A program made the position numbers and the translations under genes. Positions 45,569 through 59,409 of a stretch of DNA of 64,000 nt are shown piece by piece. Under the pieces are notes generated by a model. It saw only the letters and a program-made list of their open reading frames with translations. It was not told the origin of the DNA and searched no databases. Position 1 is the first letter of the stretch; every line of letters starts with the position of its first letter. The stretch lies in NCBI RefSeq assembly GCF_029168945.1, contig NC_083607.1, positions 30,365,257 through 30,429,256 on the forward strand, given 5' to 3'. Origin of the DNA: Cannabis sativa (Eukaryota > Streptophyta > Magnoliopsida > Rosales > Cannabaceae).

Positions 45569-46157
45569 TTTTATTATTTTAAAAAGACAAAGTTATCTTT
45601 TAATTTAAAATATGTTAAATATCAAAATATCTAATCTTATAATTAAATAATATATAAATATTAAAGAAGTTAACAAATTTTTAAATCTTACCATAATTGG
45701 AAATATTTAAAATTGGAAATATTCCATATTGGAACTATTTAAAAAATGGAAATATTTCAAATTTGGAAATATTTAAAATTGGAAATATTTCAAATTGGAA
45801 AAATCTAAAATTGGAAAAATTGAATTTTGGGAAACAATCCCATGGAAAAATTAGATTTTTGGGAAAAAACCCAAAAAATCGCAATTTGTGGGGGACACCA
45901 TTGAACCCCGATTTTCTAAAATCATAACTCTTTCAATTTTTATCGGAATCGAGTTTCGTAAAAACAAAAATTGCTTAATTTTTTACAAGGAATCCAAATA
46001 AAATATTTTCAAAAATAGAAAAAATATTTTTCATAGAAAAAATTCGTACAACATATACGTTCATCACATAAGCACATAAACCAACATGAAACCATCCAAA
46101 TCAACACAAAACATATAAAACATCGTTTTAATTCATATTACATGAAAGTAAATCATT
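45569..46157 (-). other. Leader of copia D, outer part
   Basis: Resumes homology to about 29575-30357 of element B. Unlike B, C and E it has almost no GC-rich block: only a short GGGGGACACC stretch remains near 45890. Confidence 0.65.
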
Positions 46158-46177
46158 ACCATGGCTCTGGTGCCAGT

Positions 46178-47972
46178 TGTTGGAAATAGTTTACCAGGAT
46201 TTAGATTTACTACCAAGTATGTTTTATTAACATCTTAATATGAATTCTAAAACAATGAAATAAACACATAAGAGTTTAAGAAAACCTTAAATTGGGTGCA
46301 GCGGAATATTATGACTCCTTCCATTCAGATCTCTAGCCCTTGATTCCTTTCTATAACAGAGCATTATCAAGATCTGAATCTGGATCTCTTTCTCTCCTTC
46401 TTTGATGCTGATTCTCCTTCTTGTTGGTTGATTTTCCACAGTCTTACATACTATGATTGAGGTACCACTTGATGTGTGTGGGCACTACTCTATCACTCAA
46501 GGATTTCGAAAATTTAAAGAGAAGAAAAGAGAGAGGAAAGTGGCGCATGACTTTTTCTCTGAAGGAAACAATGTGCAAAGTTGTGAGTTTCCTGAAGCCA
46601 ACACTTTCTATTTATAGAATGCCCTCTAGGTTTAGGTTACAATTGTGTGGCATTAAAATAATGGAAAAAATAAAATGGTAAACCTCTTGCATAGTGGGCG
46701 GCATTGGGCCTCACTTTGCAACTTTCCCATTTTGTTATTTTTCATTCCCATTTTCTCAAAAAGGCCAATTTTCCAATCTAACCTTTTAAATGCCAATTCT
46801 AATTATTTAATAACTTAAAAATAATTATTAAATAATATTGTCATTTAATATATTTATTAATTTAGACATATAAAGTCTCTTAATTAATAAATAAACCTAG
46901 AATCTCTTTTCTTTACAATTTCGCCCTTGCTTAGTGAAAATTCATAAAGTAGACATAGTCTAACTTTTAGAATTATAATTGATTAATTAAAATCAATTAA
47001 CTGAGTCTTACAACTAGTATGGTCTCAACTAGTATGGGGACCATGGGTCTATATAACCGAGCTTCCAATAAGTCGAACCGAATACCAAGGAAATTCCCTA
47101 ACTTATTAATTCCTTATTGAATCCACTCTTAGAACTTGGAATTGCACTCTCAGTCATATAGAACGCTCTATATGTTCCACGATATAGATACATCATTAGT
47201 TATCCATTGTTATAATCCTAATTTGATCAATGATCCTCTATATAGATGATTTACACTGTAAAGGGATTAAATTACCGTAACACCCTACAATGTATTTTAT
47301 CCTTAAAACAGTTAACCTTGTATAAATGATATTTCAGCTAAGTGAAATGAGTACTCCACCATTTATTTTTGTTTGGTTAAGCTCCAAGGAAATCATCCTT
47401 TACTTTCTATTCGCCAGATAGAAGCTATAGATTCCATATTTATGTTAGCGCTCCCACTCAATTGCACTACCGTGTTCCCAAAATGTACGTATCACCCTGA
47501 CCCAAAAGTAGGCTTAACTAACAAATCAAAGAACACGAATAACACTCTTAAGATTGAACCTAATCATATCAGGATTAAGATCATTTGATCTAGGATCAAC
47601 ATGTGATATTAAATTGAATAGATATTACGGTAAATTCTAATATATCTAATCAAAGTTCAATATCGGTCCCTTCGATGTATACATCTTAATAACCGATACT
47701 GGTAAACTTTGCCAATGTCCTGGAAAGGACATAACACTTTTTCAAGGTGTAAGAATACCTATCACTGATTATACCATGTCAGTCTAAATCTAGTGTTCTG
47801 ACAAATCAGGGAATAAACTTTCGAACATATAATTAAGATTGTATTCCACTGTGCTGACAACACTATAATCTTTAACAAATTCATATGTTTTGGACTTAAA
47901 CAGAATTCATACATTATATATATAATCATGAAATAAATCATGTGAACCATGCAACATAAAATGTTATTTGTG
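46178..47972 (-). repeat. 5' LTR of copia D, end lost
   Basis: TGTTGGAAAT start next to the primer site. Matches other LTRs until AAAATGTTATTTGTG, where the expected final ~90 bp ending in CCCAACA are missing and element C integrase sequence begins. Confidence 0.85.
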
Positions 47973-48057
47973 ATGGAGTTGCAGAAAGAAGAAATCGCAC
48001 GCTTTTGGAAATGCAAAATGGAGTTGCAGAAAGAAGAAATCGCACGCTTTTGGAAAT
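47973..48057 (+). repeat. 45-bp tandem duplication at the C/D junction
   Basis: ATGGAGTTGCAGAAAGAAGA begins at 47973 and again at 48018, with a 45-bp period. It is part of the C integrase and was probably copied during repair of the damaged right end of element D. Confidence 0.85.
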
Positions 48058-48890
48058 TGTTAGGTCCATGGTTAGCTACTCAACTCTACCTACGTCCTTC
48101 TGGGGATATGCAATTCAGATGGCAAACGACATTTTAAATGCTGTTCCATCTAAATCAGTCCCTAAGACACCTTTAGAACTATGGAATGGTCGTACACCTA
48201 GTTTACGGCATTATAGAATCTGGGGGTGCCCTGCTCATGTCTTAAGAAAGAAAGATGGCAAACTTGAAAAGAGAACTGAGGTTTGCATGTTTGTCAGACA
48301 TTTTAAAGAGATTAGGGGTGGACTATTTTATAGTCCCAAGGATGATAAAGAGTTTGTTTCCACAAACGCCACTTTCCTTGAAGATGACTATATTAAGAAT
48401 TTCAAACAACAAAGTAAAGTAGTATTGGAGGAAATGCTTGCATATATAAGACCTTCTAATGTTCCGTCCTCTTCCACTCAAGAAGAGGATAATCCCACTC
48501 CCTCAGTCGAACCAACTAAGAAAACTACTACCAAAGTTCCTGTTCAGAAGATTACCGCTCCTCGTCGTAGTGGGAGGGTTTCTACAAAACCATCTCGTTA
48601 TGGCCTGGATGGTGAAATAAATATGGTCGTTGGTGACGGTATTGATCACGACCCATTAACCTATAAGCAGGCAATGGCAACTCCGCAACGGAAACGATGG
48701 TCAGCCGGCATGGATTCAGAGATGGATTCCATGAAAAAGAACAAAGTCTGGGAATATGTAGATGCACCCGATGACTATCGTCCAATCGGATGTAAGTGGG
48801 TTTACAAGAAGAAAAGAGGCGCTGGAGGCGAAGTCGAAACTTTTAAAGCTAAACTGGTTGCCAAGGTTATACCCAAAGAGAAGGTGTGGA
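48005..48890 (+). pseudogene. Copia C integrase C-terminal half and start of RT
   Basis: Begins with NGVAERRNRTLLE (integrase catalytic Glu region), followed by WGYAIQMANDILNAVPSK, the TPLELWNGRTPSLRHYRIWG block and a variable linker with APRRSGRV. The RT N-terminus (YKQAM, WEYVDAPDDYRPIGCKWVYK, FKAKLVAK) follows. A frameshift near 48865 moves RT into the next frame, so residues after LVAK in this frame are spurious. Confidence 0.88.
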
Positions 48891-49368
48891 CTATGAGGAA
48901 ACTTTTAGTCCTGTCGCCATGCTCAAATCCATCCGAATTCTTCTCTCCATAGCAGCCGCTTTCGATTATGAAATCTGGCAAATGGATGGCAAGACAGCCT
49001 TCCTTAATGGGGTTCTTGAAGAAACCATCTATATGGAGCAACCAGAAGGCTATGTTCTTCCAGGGCAGGAAAAGAAAGTTTGCAAATTAAATAAGTCTAT
49101 CTATGGACTTAAGCAAGCTTCTCGCTCATGGAACAAAAGGTTTGATGAAATCATCAAAACCTACGGTTTTCTTCAGAATGAAGATGAACCTTGTGTTTAC
49201 CAACTCAAGGAAGACCAAGTAGTAGTATTCCTGGTCCTTTATGTTGGCGACATTTTGATTATTGGAAACAATATCAAGAAAATGACTAACATCAAGGAAT
49301 GGCTTGACATTCAATTCGATATGAAAGATCTGGGTGAGGCAGCCTATGTTCTTGGTTCAAATTATTAG
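48886..49368 (+). pseudogene. Copia C reverse transcriptase core with altered catalytic box
   Basis: 161 codons: DYEETFSPVAMLKSIRILL, the first catalytic Asp in WQMDGKTAFLNG, YMEQPEGYV and SIYGLKQASRSWN. The catalytic YVDD of copia RTs reads YVGD (49240-49251, GGC for an Asp codon), which should abolish polymerase activity. The frame ends near 49360 in a shift. Confidence 0.9.
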
Positions 49369-50214
49369 AAACCGGAAGAACAGATCCCTTGCTCTCTCTG
49401 AAACAACTTACATTGACAAAGTTTTAGAGAGATTCTCCATGAACAACACCAATGGGGCGAATATGCCTTCTAGATATGGTATTTGTCTATCTAAGGAACA
49501 GTCTCCTACTGATCCTCAAGAGACAAAGGACATGGCAAAAGTTCATTATGCTTCTGCAGTTGGAAGTCTAATGTATGCAATGTTATGCACTAGACCTGAC
49601 ATCTGCTATACAGTTGGAATCGTGAGCAGGTATTAGTCAAATCCAGGTCAGGAATATTGGAATGCTGTTAAGTATATTCTGAAATACTTAAAGAGTACAA
49701 GAAATTATGTGTTAGTCTACAAGGGTGGTGCTTTAAATTCCATAGGCTATACCGACTCAGATTTCCAAGCATGTCTTGAAGACTAGAAATCTACATCTGG
49801 GATGGTGTTTACTCTTGGGGGTGGAGCAGTGGTTTGGAGAAGTGCTAAACAAATCGCGATTCAGATTCTACAATGGAAGCAGAATACATAGCTGCAACAG
49901 AAGCTGCCAAAGAGCTTGTTTGGCTGAGAAAGTTCTTCACCAGTATCGGTGTCGTGCATGGAATGGAAAAGCCTCTAGTCTTACTTTGTGATAATAATGG
50001 AGCAATAGCCAACAGTAAGGAACCTCGAAGCCACAAGAGAAGCAAACACATAGAAAGGAAATATTTTATCATCAAAGAATATGTGGCAAGAGGGGATGTA
50101 CTGGTTGAGAAAGTGGACACAGAAGACAACTTAGCTGATCCATTCACCAAAGTCTTGGCAGTGACTGCATTTGAAAAGCACCGTCAGAATTTAGGATTAA
50201 TTAATATGTACTGA
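49334..50214 (+). pseudogene. Copia C RT C-terminus and RNase H
   Basis: Open pieces 49334-49636 and 49873-50214, with in-frame stops between (near 49636 and 49785) and a further shift near 49850. Motifs: IDKVLERFSM, VGSLMYAMLCTRPDI, YTDSDF, MEAEYIAATEAAKELVWLRK and KHIERKYFIIKE, the RNase H signature of copia elements. The last part ends in a normal stop just upstream of the polypurine tract. Confidence 0.88.
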
Positions 50215-50229
50215 TTAGTTTTATATTAG

Positions 50230-50243
50230 TGCAAGTGGGAGTT
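50230..50243 (+). other. Polypurine tract of copia C
   Basis: GCAAGTGGGAGTT directly before the 3' LTR start TGTTGGG. Confidence 0.88.
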
Positions 50244-52114
50244 TGTTGGGTTTTATGCCCTAAATAAAACTCCATTTCAATGTAATCTATTTTATTCAAT
50301 ATCAATAAAGAAACAGAAGTATTTTTTCATTCATTTGTATGTTTTGGTTCATCTTATCAATCGTTTGTCTATTTGATTTATAAATTCATCTAAACCCTTT
50401 TCACATACTTGATCCTGTTTATTGTGTTGTAACCACAGTGGAAAGTAAACATGACTATGTGATTAAAGATTCCTAGATTTATCAGAACACTGGGGTTTTA
50501 CTGATATGACAATCTACAACAGAGTTTACTTGCATTTGGAGAAATCCTATGTTCTTTCCAGAGCATTAGTTAAAGTAAAGCTTGGGTTGGATGCATGGAG
50601 TATGCATCGGAAGGGACCGATATTGAACTTTGACATAGATTTATTAAACTTACCATAATATCTATTCAAGTCAATATCACCTAGTTTATCCTAGATCAAA
50701 TGATCTTAATCCTGATATGATTAGGTTCAATCTCAAGAGTGTTACTCGTGTTCTTTGATTTGTTAGTTAAGCCTAGTTTTGGGTCAGGGTGATACGTACA
50801 TTTTGGGAACACGGTAGTGCAATTGAGTGGGAGCGCTAACATAAATATGGAATCTATAGCTTCTATAAGGCAAATAGAAAGTAAAGGATGATTTCCTTCG
50901 AGCTTGACCAAACGAAAATAAATGGTGGAGTACTCATTTCACTTAGCTGAAATATCATTTATACGGGGTTAAGTGTTTTAAGGATAAAATACATTGTAGG
51001 GTGTTACGGTAATCTAATCCCTTTACAGTGTAGATCATCTATATAGAGGATCATTGATCAAATTAGGATTATAACAATGGATAACTAATGACGTGTTTAT
51101 ATGGTGGAACATATAGAGCGTTATATATACTGAGAGTGCAATTCTAAGTTCTATGCGTGGATTCAACGAAGAATTAATAAGTCAGTGAATTTAGGATGTA
51201 AATTCTTGATCTGGTTATTGGAAGCTCGGATATATAGACCCATGGTCTCCACACTTGTTGAGACAATACTACTTGTAAGACTCATTTAATTGGTTTTGAT
51301 TAATAATTTATAATTCTCAAATTAGACTATGTCTATTTGTGAATTTTTCACTAAGCAAGGGCGAAACTGTAAAGAAAGAGTTTTTAGGGTATATTTGTTA
51401 ATTAAGATACTTTGTTTGGTCTAATTAATAAATGTGATAAATGACAATATTATTTAATAATTATTTATAGTTATTAAATAGTTGAAATTGACATTTAAAT
51501 GGTTGAATTTAAAAATTGGCGTTTTTGAGAAAATGAGATGCAGAAATGATAAAACAGCAAAATTGCAAAAGTGAGGCCCAAATCCACTAAGCCGTGGCCG
51601 GCCACTTATGTAGGCTTTATCATTTAGTATTTTCATTATTTTAATGCCAAATAATTCAAACCTAACCCTATGTGGCATGCTATAAATAGATAGTGATGGC
51701 TTGAGAAAAAAGTAACTTTTCATCTTATTCCTTTCATAGAAAAACCCGAGTCATCACACTAAACCTAGCCGCCACTCTCCTTTCTTCTTCTTCATTGATT
51801 GTTTTGAACCCTCTTAGTGATAGAGTAGTGCCCACACACAGCAAGTAGTACCTCAATCATAGTGTAGAAGATCGTGAAGAAAGAAATTCAACAAGAAGGA
51901 CATTCAGGCTTAGATCTTGATAATACTCTGCGATAGAAAGGATACAAAGGTTAGAGATCTGAGTGGAAGGAGACATATTATTCCTCTACACCCAATGTAA
52001 GGTTTCTCATACTTTATATGTGTTTATTTATAATCGTTTTAGAAGTTCATATTTAGGGTGTTAATCAACATACTTGTGAGTAGATTTAAGATCCTGGTAA
52101 AATAATTTCAAACA
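50244..52114 (+). repeat. 3' LTR of copia C
   Basis: 1871 bp, close match to 34734-36608. Its last bases read TTTCAAACA instead of TTCCAACA. Sequence of the element E LTR resumes at 52115. Confidence 0.9.
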
Positions 52115-53421
52115 AATGATAGTACAATTGAGGGGGAGCACTAAACATAGATATGGAATCTATAGCTTCTATCTAGATATAGAAATGAAAAGATGATTTC
52201 CTTTGAGCTTGGCTTAATAGAAATAAATGGAAGAGCTCTTGTTTCAGTGATTATATTAGTTCATTGAAATATCATTTATAGGAAGCTAAGTGTTTTAAGG
52301 ATAAAATACATTGAGGGGTGAAATGGTAAATTTATCCCTACTCGGTGTAAATCACCTATAGAGGATCTTTGATTATTTAGATTAGAATGATGGTTAAATG
52401 TTTATAGCGTATCTATATCGTGGAATATATAGAGCGTTCTATATGACTGAGAGTGCAATTCCAAGTTCTATGGTGGATGCAATAAGGAATTAATAAGTTA
52501 GAGAATTTACTTGGTAAATTCTAATTCTGCTTATTGGAAGCTCAGTTGTATAGGTCCATGGTCCCCATACTAGTTGAGACCATACTGCTTGTAAGACTCA
52601 GTTAATTGATTTTAATTAATCAATTATAATTCTAAAATTAGACTATGTCTAGTTTATGAATTTTCACTAAGCAAGGGCTTAGTTGTGAAGAAAAGAGATT
52701 TTAGTGCTTATTTATTAATTAAGAGACTTTATCAAGTCTAATTAATAAATTTATTAAATGTCAATCTGATTTGATAATTATTTTTTAATTATTAAATTAA
52801 TTGTTTTGGCATTTAAGTGGTTAAATTGGAAAAATGGTATTTTTGAGAAAATAAGAAAAAATTGTTGAAAACTGGAAAAATTCCAAAGTGGGGCCCACAT
52901 CCTATGGCCCGCCACTTGAAAGGGAATTTCCATTTAATTTTTTCAATATTTTAATGCCTAATAATTCTAATCTAAACCTAGGTAGTTGCCTATAAATAGA
53001 TAGTGATGCCTCATATCAAAAGATGATGAAATTCAAGCCTTCAGTCAAAATTTTTTGAGCCATCACTTCTACCTATTTTGAACCACTCCTCTCTCTTCCT
53101 CTCTTCATATTTTCATACCCTATAGTGATAGAGTAAGTGCCCACACACATCAAGTGGTACTCAATCATAGTGTGTAAGGCTGTGAAGAATCCAGTTTCAA
53201 CAGAAAGAGATTCAGACTCAGATCTTGATGATACTCTGCTACAGACAAGATACAAGGGTTAGAGATCTGCGTGGAAGGAGACATTATTATTCTGTTGCAC
53301 CCACTGTAAGATTTCTGAAACATTATATGTGTTTATTTACATTGTTTTAGAGATTCATATTTAGGATGTTAAATAACATGCATAGTAGTAAATCTAGATC
53401 CTGGTAAAACATCTTCCAACA
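52115..53421 (+). repeat. 5' LTR of element E, second part
   Basis: Resumes LTR homology with GATAGTACAATTGAG and ends TTCCAACA. With 34183-34733 it makes a complete LTR of 1858 bp. Confidence 0.87.
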
Positions 53422-53639
53422 ACTGGCCTAAGAGCCATGGTAATGATTTACTTTCATAAAATATGGATTTAAAACAATTTTTGGGTTGATTTGGATGGTT
53501 TCATTATGGTTTATGTGCTTATTTTATGATTGTTTGGAAATCGCAATGTATGTTGTAAAATATTTTTTATTTCATTCTGGAAATATTTTTACTGGAAAGT
53601 AGACGAAAAATTAATGAATTTAGACTTTTACATAACCCA
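53422..53639 (+). other. Primer site and start of the leader of element E
   Basis: ACTGGCCTAAGAGCCATGG (53422-53440) is the primer site. The following sequence is homologous to the start of the element C leader (36628-36820) until the plastid junction. Confidence 0.75.
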
Positions 53640-55342
<1,703 letters not shown>

Positions 55343-56122
55343 TGTTGCCCCTGATTTCGCCCAATATACGTGAACCAATCAAACAGGGACACGTGGATCA
55401 GATAACTTGTAAATATTTGTTAAGTCTTTGAATGCCACAAGGAAGCACCCTGGGCATAGGTCCCAGAGGAGGCACCCGGAGTACAAGGTGCTCCCGGAAG
55501 CTCGCATAGCATAAAGCCTCTCCGCGAAGTGTCAGGCTTCTCCTGAGCAATCAAGTCGCATTTAATGCTGCATGGGAGGAAGCGTGTTGGGAATGCAACA
55601 TGCAATAAAGTCTGATGGCACAACCTCCAAACAGCAGCGCCACAGTAATGATCATTTAAGTCTAGCGACGGCTACTCTGCGAAGAGTCACATCAATCACA
55701 AGGCAAAAAGGACATTCCTCATAAAAACCCTACAACACCTAGGGATTTGACCATGCATTACTCATGGTATATTCATTGGGAATACCCAACTTTATGGATA
55801 CTTACAGATACGTTTGTAAGAACAATTCTAGGGATTACCCGACCAAAACACTATAAATACCCCCTCAAAGCTCATTTAATGAGATCGAGAATCTTGGGTT
55901 GCATATGAGCAAGAAGAGTAAATACTCACCAAGAACATTCTCTGTATTTATAAGGGTAACATTCCCTCGCGTGTGGAATCTGTATTAAATACATCCATCA
56001 ATAACAAAGACTCGTGGACTAAGGCTCATTAACGCCCCAACCACGTAAAAATCCTTATCTCGCTTTCTTACAGCTCAATATTATAATCATATTTTAATAG
56101 TTGCCGAAAATCTCGGTCAACA
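55343..56122 (+). repeat. 5' LTR of Tat element
   Basis: 780 bp, TGTTGCCCCTG ... CGGTCAACA. A TATA box (TATAAATA, 55852-55859) lies about 265 bp from the LTR end. GACTCGTGGACTAAGGCTCA near 56010 lies in the R/U5 part. The bases preceding it (GGTTT) are the candidate target duplication, with its partner outside the window. Confidence 0.88.
55852..55859 (+). promoter_or_regulatory. TATA box of Tat LTR
   Basis: TATAAATA in a CACTATAAATACCCCC context, at the expected place for the start of retrotransposon transcription. Confidence 0.65.
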
Positions 56123-56124
56123 TT

Positions 56125-56144
56125 TTGGTGCTTTCATTGAGAGC
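56125..56144 (+). other. Primer-binding site of Tat element
   Basis: TTGGTGCTTTCATTGAGAGC immediately follows the LTR. It resembles the primer sites of other Tat-lineage elements. I do not assign the tRNA species. Confidence 0.65.
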
Positions 56145-56185
56145 TGAAGAAAGCTGCTACACAACAAGCATTTGGCTTCACAAAG

Positions 56186-58240
56186 ATGGTGGAGACAAGA
56201 AGTACACGTCACCCTCGCCCTCTGGAAGATGCTCAAGACCCGAATGAGGAAGATGTAGCCTCAAGAGCAGCAGAGGAGTCCGAGGAAGAAGAAATAGTCC
56301 CCGACGAGGACTACGAGGGGAACCTCGACGAGTATGCCTATGACGAGGGAAGTTACTCAGAGCTGGTGCTTCTCAGACAGAAAGCTATCGATCACGAAGC
56401 CGAGATCGAAGCTCAGAAAGCGCAAAACCAGAAAATGCAGGAAGTGATGCTAGCCATGCAGAAAGCCATGGAAGCAGCTGGCATTCACGTGCACCCCAAG
56501 GCAATGACCGCTGGACTCAACAGGGAGCCAGCGACATCTTTGCCTGATTCCCAGCAGTAGAAATCTAGGGAACCTAGCCCTATAAGATATCCTGCTGAGG
56601 GAAATCAGACAAAAAACCCTACTTCTACCCCTGAGCGAAAGAAAAAGTTGCAGGATCCGCGAAGGGTCCGCTCAGATTTCCCTAAAGGGAAAGGTCCGCA
56701 GAGGGGCAAGCCCCAAAAAGGGAGTCTTGGCCCTCAGGATCGAGGGGACCGAAAAAGCGTTTCTGTGCACCAAGAACCAGGGGGTAGGGGGAGAAGAGGA
56801 CAGAGATGTCCTCCCAATGATCTGAGAAACCAAATCAATGGGAATCAAGGTGACCTCCGGGATCACCTTGACCAAAAAAGATACGGGCCCATGGTTTCCT
56901 CGGGTACGTTAAATGAAGGAATTATGGCGGAACTCGCCATTCTCCGAAAAGACATTGCTCGAATCTCCCGAAGGCAGAAGGGAGACGACTCCGATTCAGA
57001 CAGCGAGGATCGGGAGCCGTGTGCCAAGCACATCCTGGAGGCAGAGCTCCCTAAAAACTTCAAGATGCCCGAAATGGCGGCATATACCGGGAACTCCGAT
57101 CCCAGTGACCACCTGTCGCGGTTCAACCGTGTCATGACGGTCATGAGGGTCAGCAATGATGCCAAATGTCTGTGCTTCCCACTCACTCTGAGTGGGTCCG
57201 CAGAGGAGTGGTTCAAAAAGCTGGAACCAGGATCCGTGGGCTGTTGGAACAATCTCCAGACCAACTTCCGGAGACAGTTTGTCGCCGCCAGAAAGGTCAA
57301 CTTGGAGGTTAGTGCCTTGACCAATATCAAGCAACTGCCCACTGAGACCTTGAAGAATTACATCAAGAGGTTCCGAGAGGAAGCCTCGAAGACCAAGAAG
57401 GTTGATGACGGACAACAGCTTGCACTTCTCCAAGCAGGAATCCGTACTGGGACTCCCTTCTGGAATGAGTTGCAGCAAGAAGGGGCTGCTAGCCTCCAGG
57501 ACTTCCAGAAAAGAGTCCAAAAGTATATCAACCTCGAAGAAGCCCAAATCGTGGCCTATGGAGGCTATTATCCCACCGGGATAGCAGGGTACATGCCCGG
57601 AGCATCACCCTCGGGTACTGCCCCGACTGCAGCTCCGCAGATGAGTGGCATACAGTTCTCTGCTACCCCCGGGTATAGCCAGGGCCAAGCTTTGGCGCCT
57701 GCATCTTCTCATTTTGGCAACCCATCCGGGGTGAATGGGCAAGCTCCTTCACAGGCTGCCCCGACTGCTAGCTTAACAGGCCCTACCCAGGGATCGAGGA
57801 GTAAAAGGCCCTCCAAAGGTAGCACCCGAACGGGAGAGAAGCGTCAGAAAAAGGGGTACACCCCCCAATACACTCAATACACGGAGCTATCGGACTCTCA
57901 GGAACGTGTGTACTTCGCCACTAGGCAAAATACGCATTACCGGAGACCACAGCCGTTGTACAAAGACAGCTCCCGGAGAGATCCGAGCAAAAGATGCGAG
58001 TACCACAACGACATTGGTCATAGCACCAATGAGTGTAAGAATCTCAAGGACGAGATCAAAAATCTAATCCGTTTGGGCCACCTCTATGAGTGGATCAAGA
58101 ATAGGTTGCCCCACCTTAATCCGGGACAAGTGGCTGGGGGTATGCCTCCGGGAACACCAGGGGGTACAGCAGGAGTATTGGCTCCAGCTGCTCCCGCAGG
58201 TGATGCCCAGCATATTCCCGGGCTACCTGGCCCTGCCTAA
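56186..58240 (+). pseudogene. Tat element gag
   Basis: Starts MVETRSTRHPRP and continues in one frame to 58240 except for a TAG at 56558-56560. An acidic N-terminus is followed by a coiled-coil-like region (EAEIEAQKAQNQKMQE). The capsid-like retrotransposon gag domain lies at about 57060-57560 (AAYTGNSDPSDHLSRF, SGSAEEWFKKL, LPTETLKNYIKRFREE). A Pro/Gly/Ser-rich linker precedes a zinc-binding CEYHNDIGHSTNEC (57993-58036). After PGPA the frame stops at 58240, while homologous gag-pol sequence continues in the next frame. Confidence 0.88.
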
Positions 58241-58499
58241 CGGGCGGGTGGCCATGATCTCCGGAGGTCCCCATATCGGAGGGAACACTCGCAAGGAGCG
58301 AAAGCGATACGCCGAGGCCGCGAAACACAGTGAGATATGGGAAGTTACTCAACTCCCAGCTCAAAGGCCTCGGCTGATGGACCAACCCATCACGTTCACG
58401 GAAGAAGACGCCAAGACGGTGCGTTTCCCTCATCACGACCCGTTCCGTGAACCTGCTCTTCAAAGAAGCCTTCACCGCGATAGGGTTGACCGACCGTGA
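58225..58499 (+). pseudogene. Tat gag-protease junction; protease active site deleted
   Basis: In the +1 frame after the gag stop the sequence reads GRVAMISGGPHIGGNTRKERK and TFTEEDAKTVRFPHHDP, the conserved stretch just before the protease. It then jumps directly, and out of frame, to VNLLFKEAF (58446 onward), the stretch that should follow the catalytic Asp-Thr/Ser-Gly. About 25 residues with the active site are therefore missing at about 58443-58446. Confidence 0.75.
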
Positions 58500-59409
58500 C
58501 CTCTCGCCTAGTGGGTCGCAGCTCACGGGGTTTAACGGGACGACGCTCATCCCGATGGGAAAAGTAAGGCTCCCGGTTACTCTGTGCTCGGATACTCCCC
58601 AAAGTACATTTAAATATTGCACCTTCGTGGTGGTAGACTGTCCGACAGCCTACAAGGCGATCCTCGGCCGGCGGGCCCTAGTGGACTTTGGTGCAATCAC
58701 TTCGATCCGACATCTGTGCCTCAAATTCCCTACCCAGGAGGCCAGAGTCGGGACTGTGAGGGGAAATCAGGGGGAAGCAAGGCAATGTTATAATGTTGCC
58801 ACCCACCTACCCGTACTTATGGTCTGGGAGTGCCCTGAGACAGAGATGGCTGAAGAGGATGAGTTGGATCCTCGTGTAGGATCCGAAAGGGTCGTGGAAC
58901 CAATGGAGGACGTCGAAGAAATACCAGTGTGCGACGTCGACTCCACCAAAGTACTCCGGATAGGGAAGAACCTGGACCCGGAGGAAAAGGACAAAATAAT
59001 AAAAACACTGAAGGGCGCCATCGACATCTTTGCATGGCGCCAAGAAGACATGACCAGCATAAGCCCTCACGTCATCACCCATGTACTCAACGTCAACCCA
59101 GACATGCCTCCTGTACAGCAAAAGAGACGCCCGCTCGACTCGGTGAAAGCCGAGGCTCTAGAGAAAGAGGTGGACAAACTTTTGACCAGCGGCATGATCC
59201 GCGACGTGTACTATCCGGAATGGCTGGCCAATCTGGTCCTGGTGCCCAAGCCGAACGGGACTTGGCGAGTTTGTATAGACTTCACTGATCTAAACAAAGC
59301 TTGTCCAAAGGACTGCTTCCCGCTGCCCAGGATCGACCAAATGGTAGACGCACTTCCGGATTTAAACTGTTATCTTTCATGGATGCCTATGCTGGGTACA
59401 ATCAAATAA
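58446..59409 (+). pseudogene. Tat protease C-terminal part and RT N-terminal part
   Basis: 320 open codons: the rest of the protease fold (TFVVVDCPTAYKAILGRRAL), an acidic linker, then RT blocks DIFAWRQEDM, EVDKLLTSGMIRDVYYPEWL, LVPKPNGTWRVCIDFTDLN and CPKDCFPLPRIDQMVDA. A one-base loss near 59365 shifts the frame; the RT continues from SFMDAYAGYNQI in the frame of the next entry. Confidence 0.9.

Larger units (their letters stand above)
40747..47972 (-). mobile_element. Ty1/copia LTR element D, coding-less deletion derivative
   Basis: Minus-oriented: 3' LTR 40747-41892 and 5' LTR 46178-47972, with the primer site at 46158-46177. The sequence next to the 3' LTR (41893) aligns directly with 26849 of element B, so the entire coding region and polypurine tract are absent. 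The outer end of the 5' LTR (its last ~90 bp) is lost at 47972. It sits inside the integrase of element C and holds a CACTA-type MITE and other foreign sequence. Confidence 0.87.
34734..52114 (+). mobile_element. Ty1/copia LTR element C, defective
   Basis: 5' LTR 34734-36608 and 3' LTR 50244-52114 (about 1.87 kb each). There is a primer site, a 2.8-kb leader, protease-integrase-RT-RNase H in copia order, and a polypurine tract. The integrase is split by element D (40747-47972). The RT is frame-shifted with a changed catalytic box, RNase H has stops, and no Gag zinc knuckle is found. Target duplication is not clear: GGAAC before, AATGA after, with the last LTR bases changed to AAACA. Confidence 0.9.

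Noticed and set aside
56672..58622. Long minus-strand frames over the Tat gag-pol region
   Set aside because: Shadows of the real sense frame in GC-richer codons; no recognised motif.
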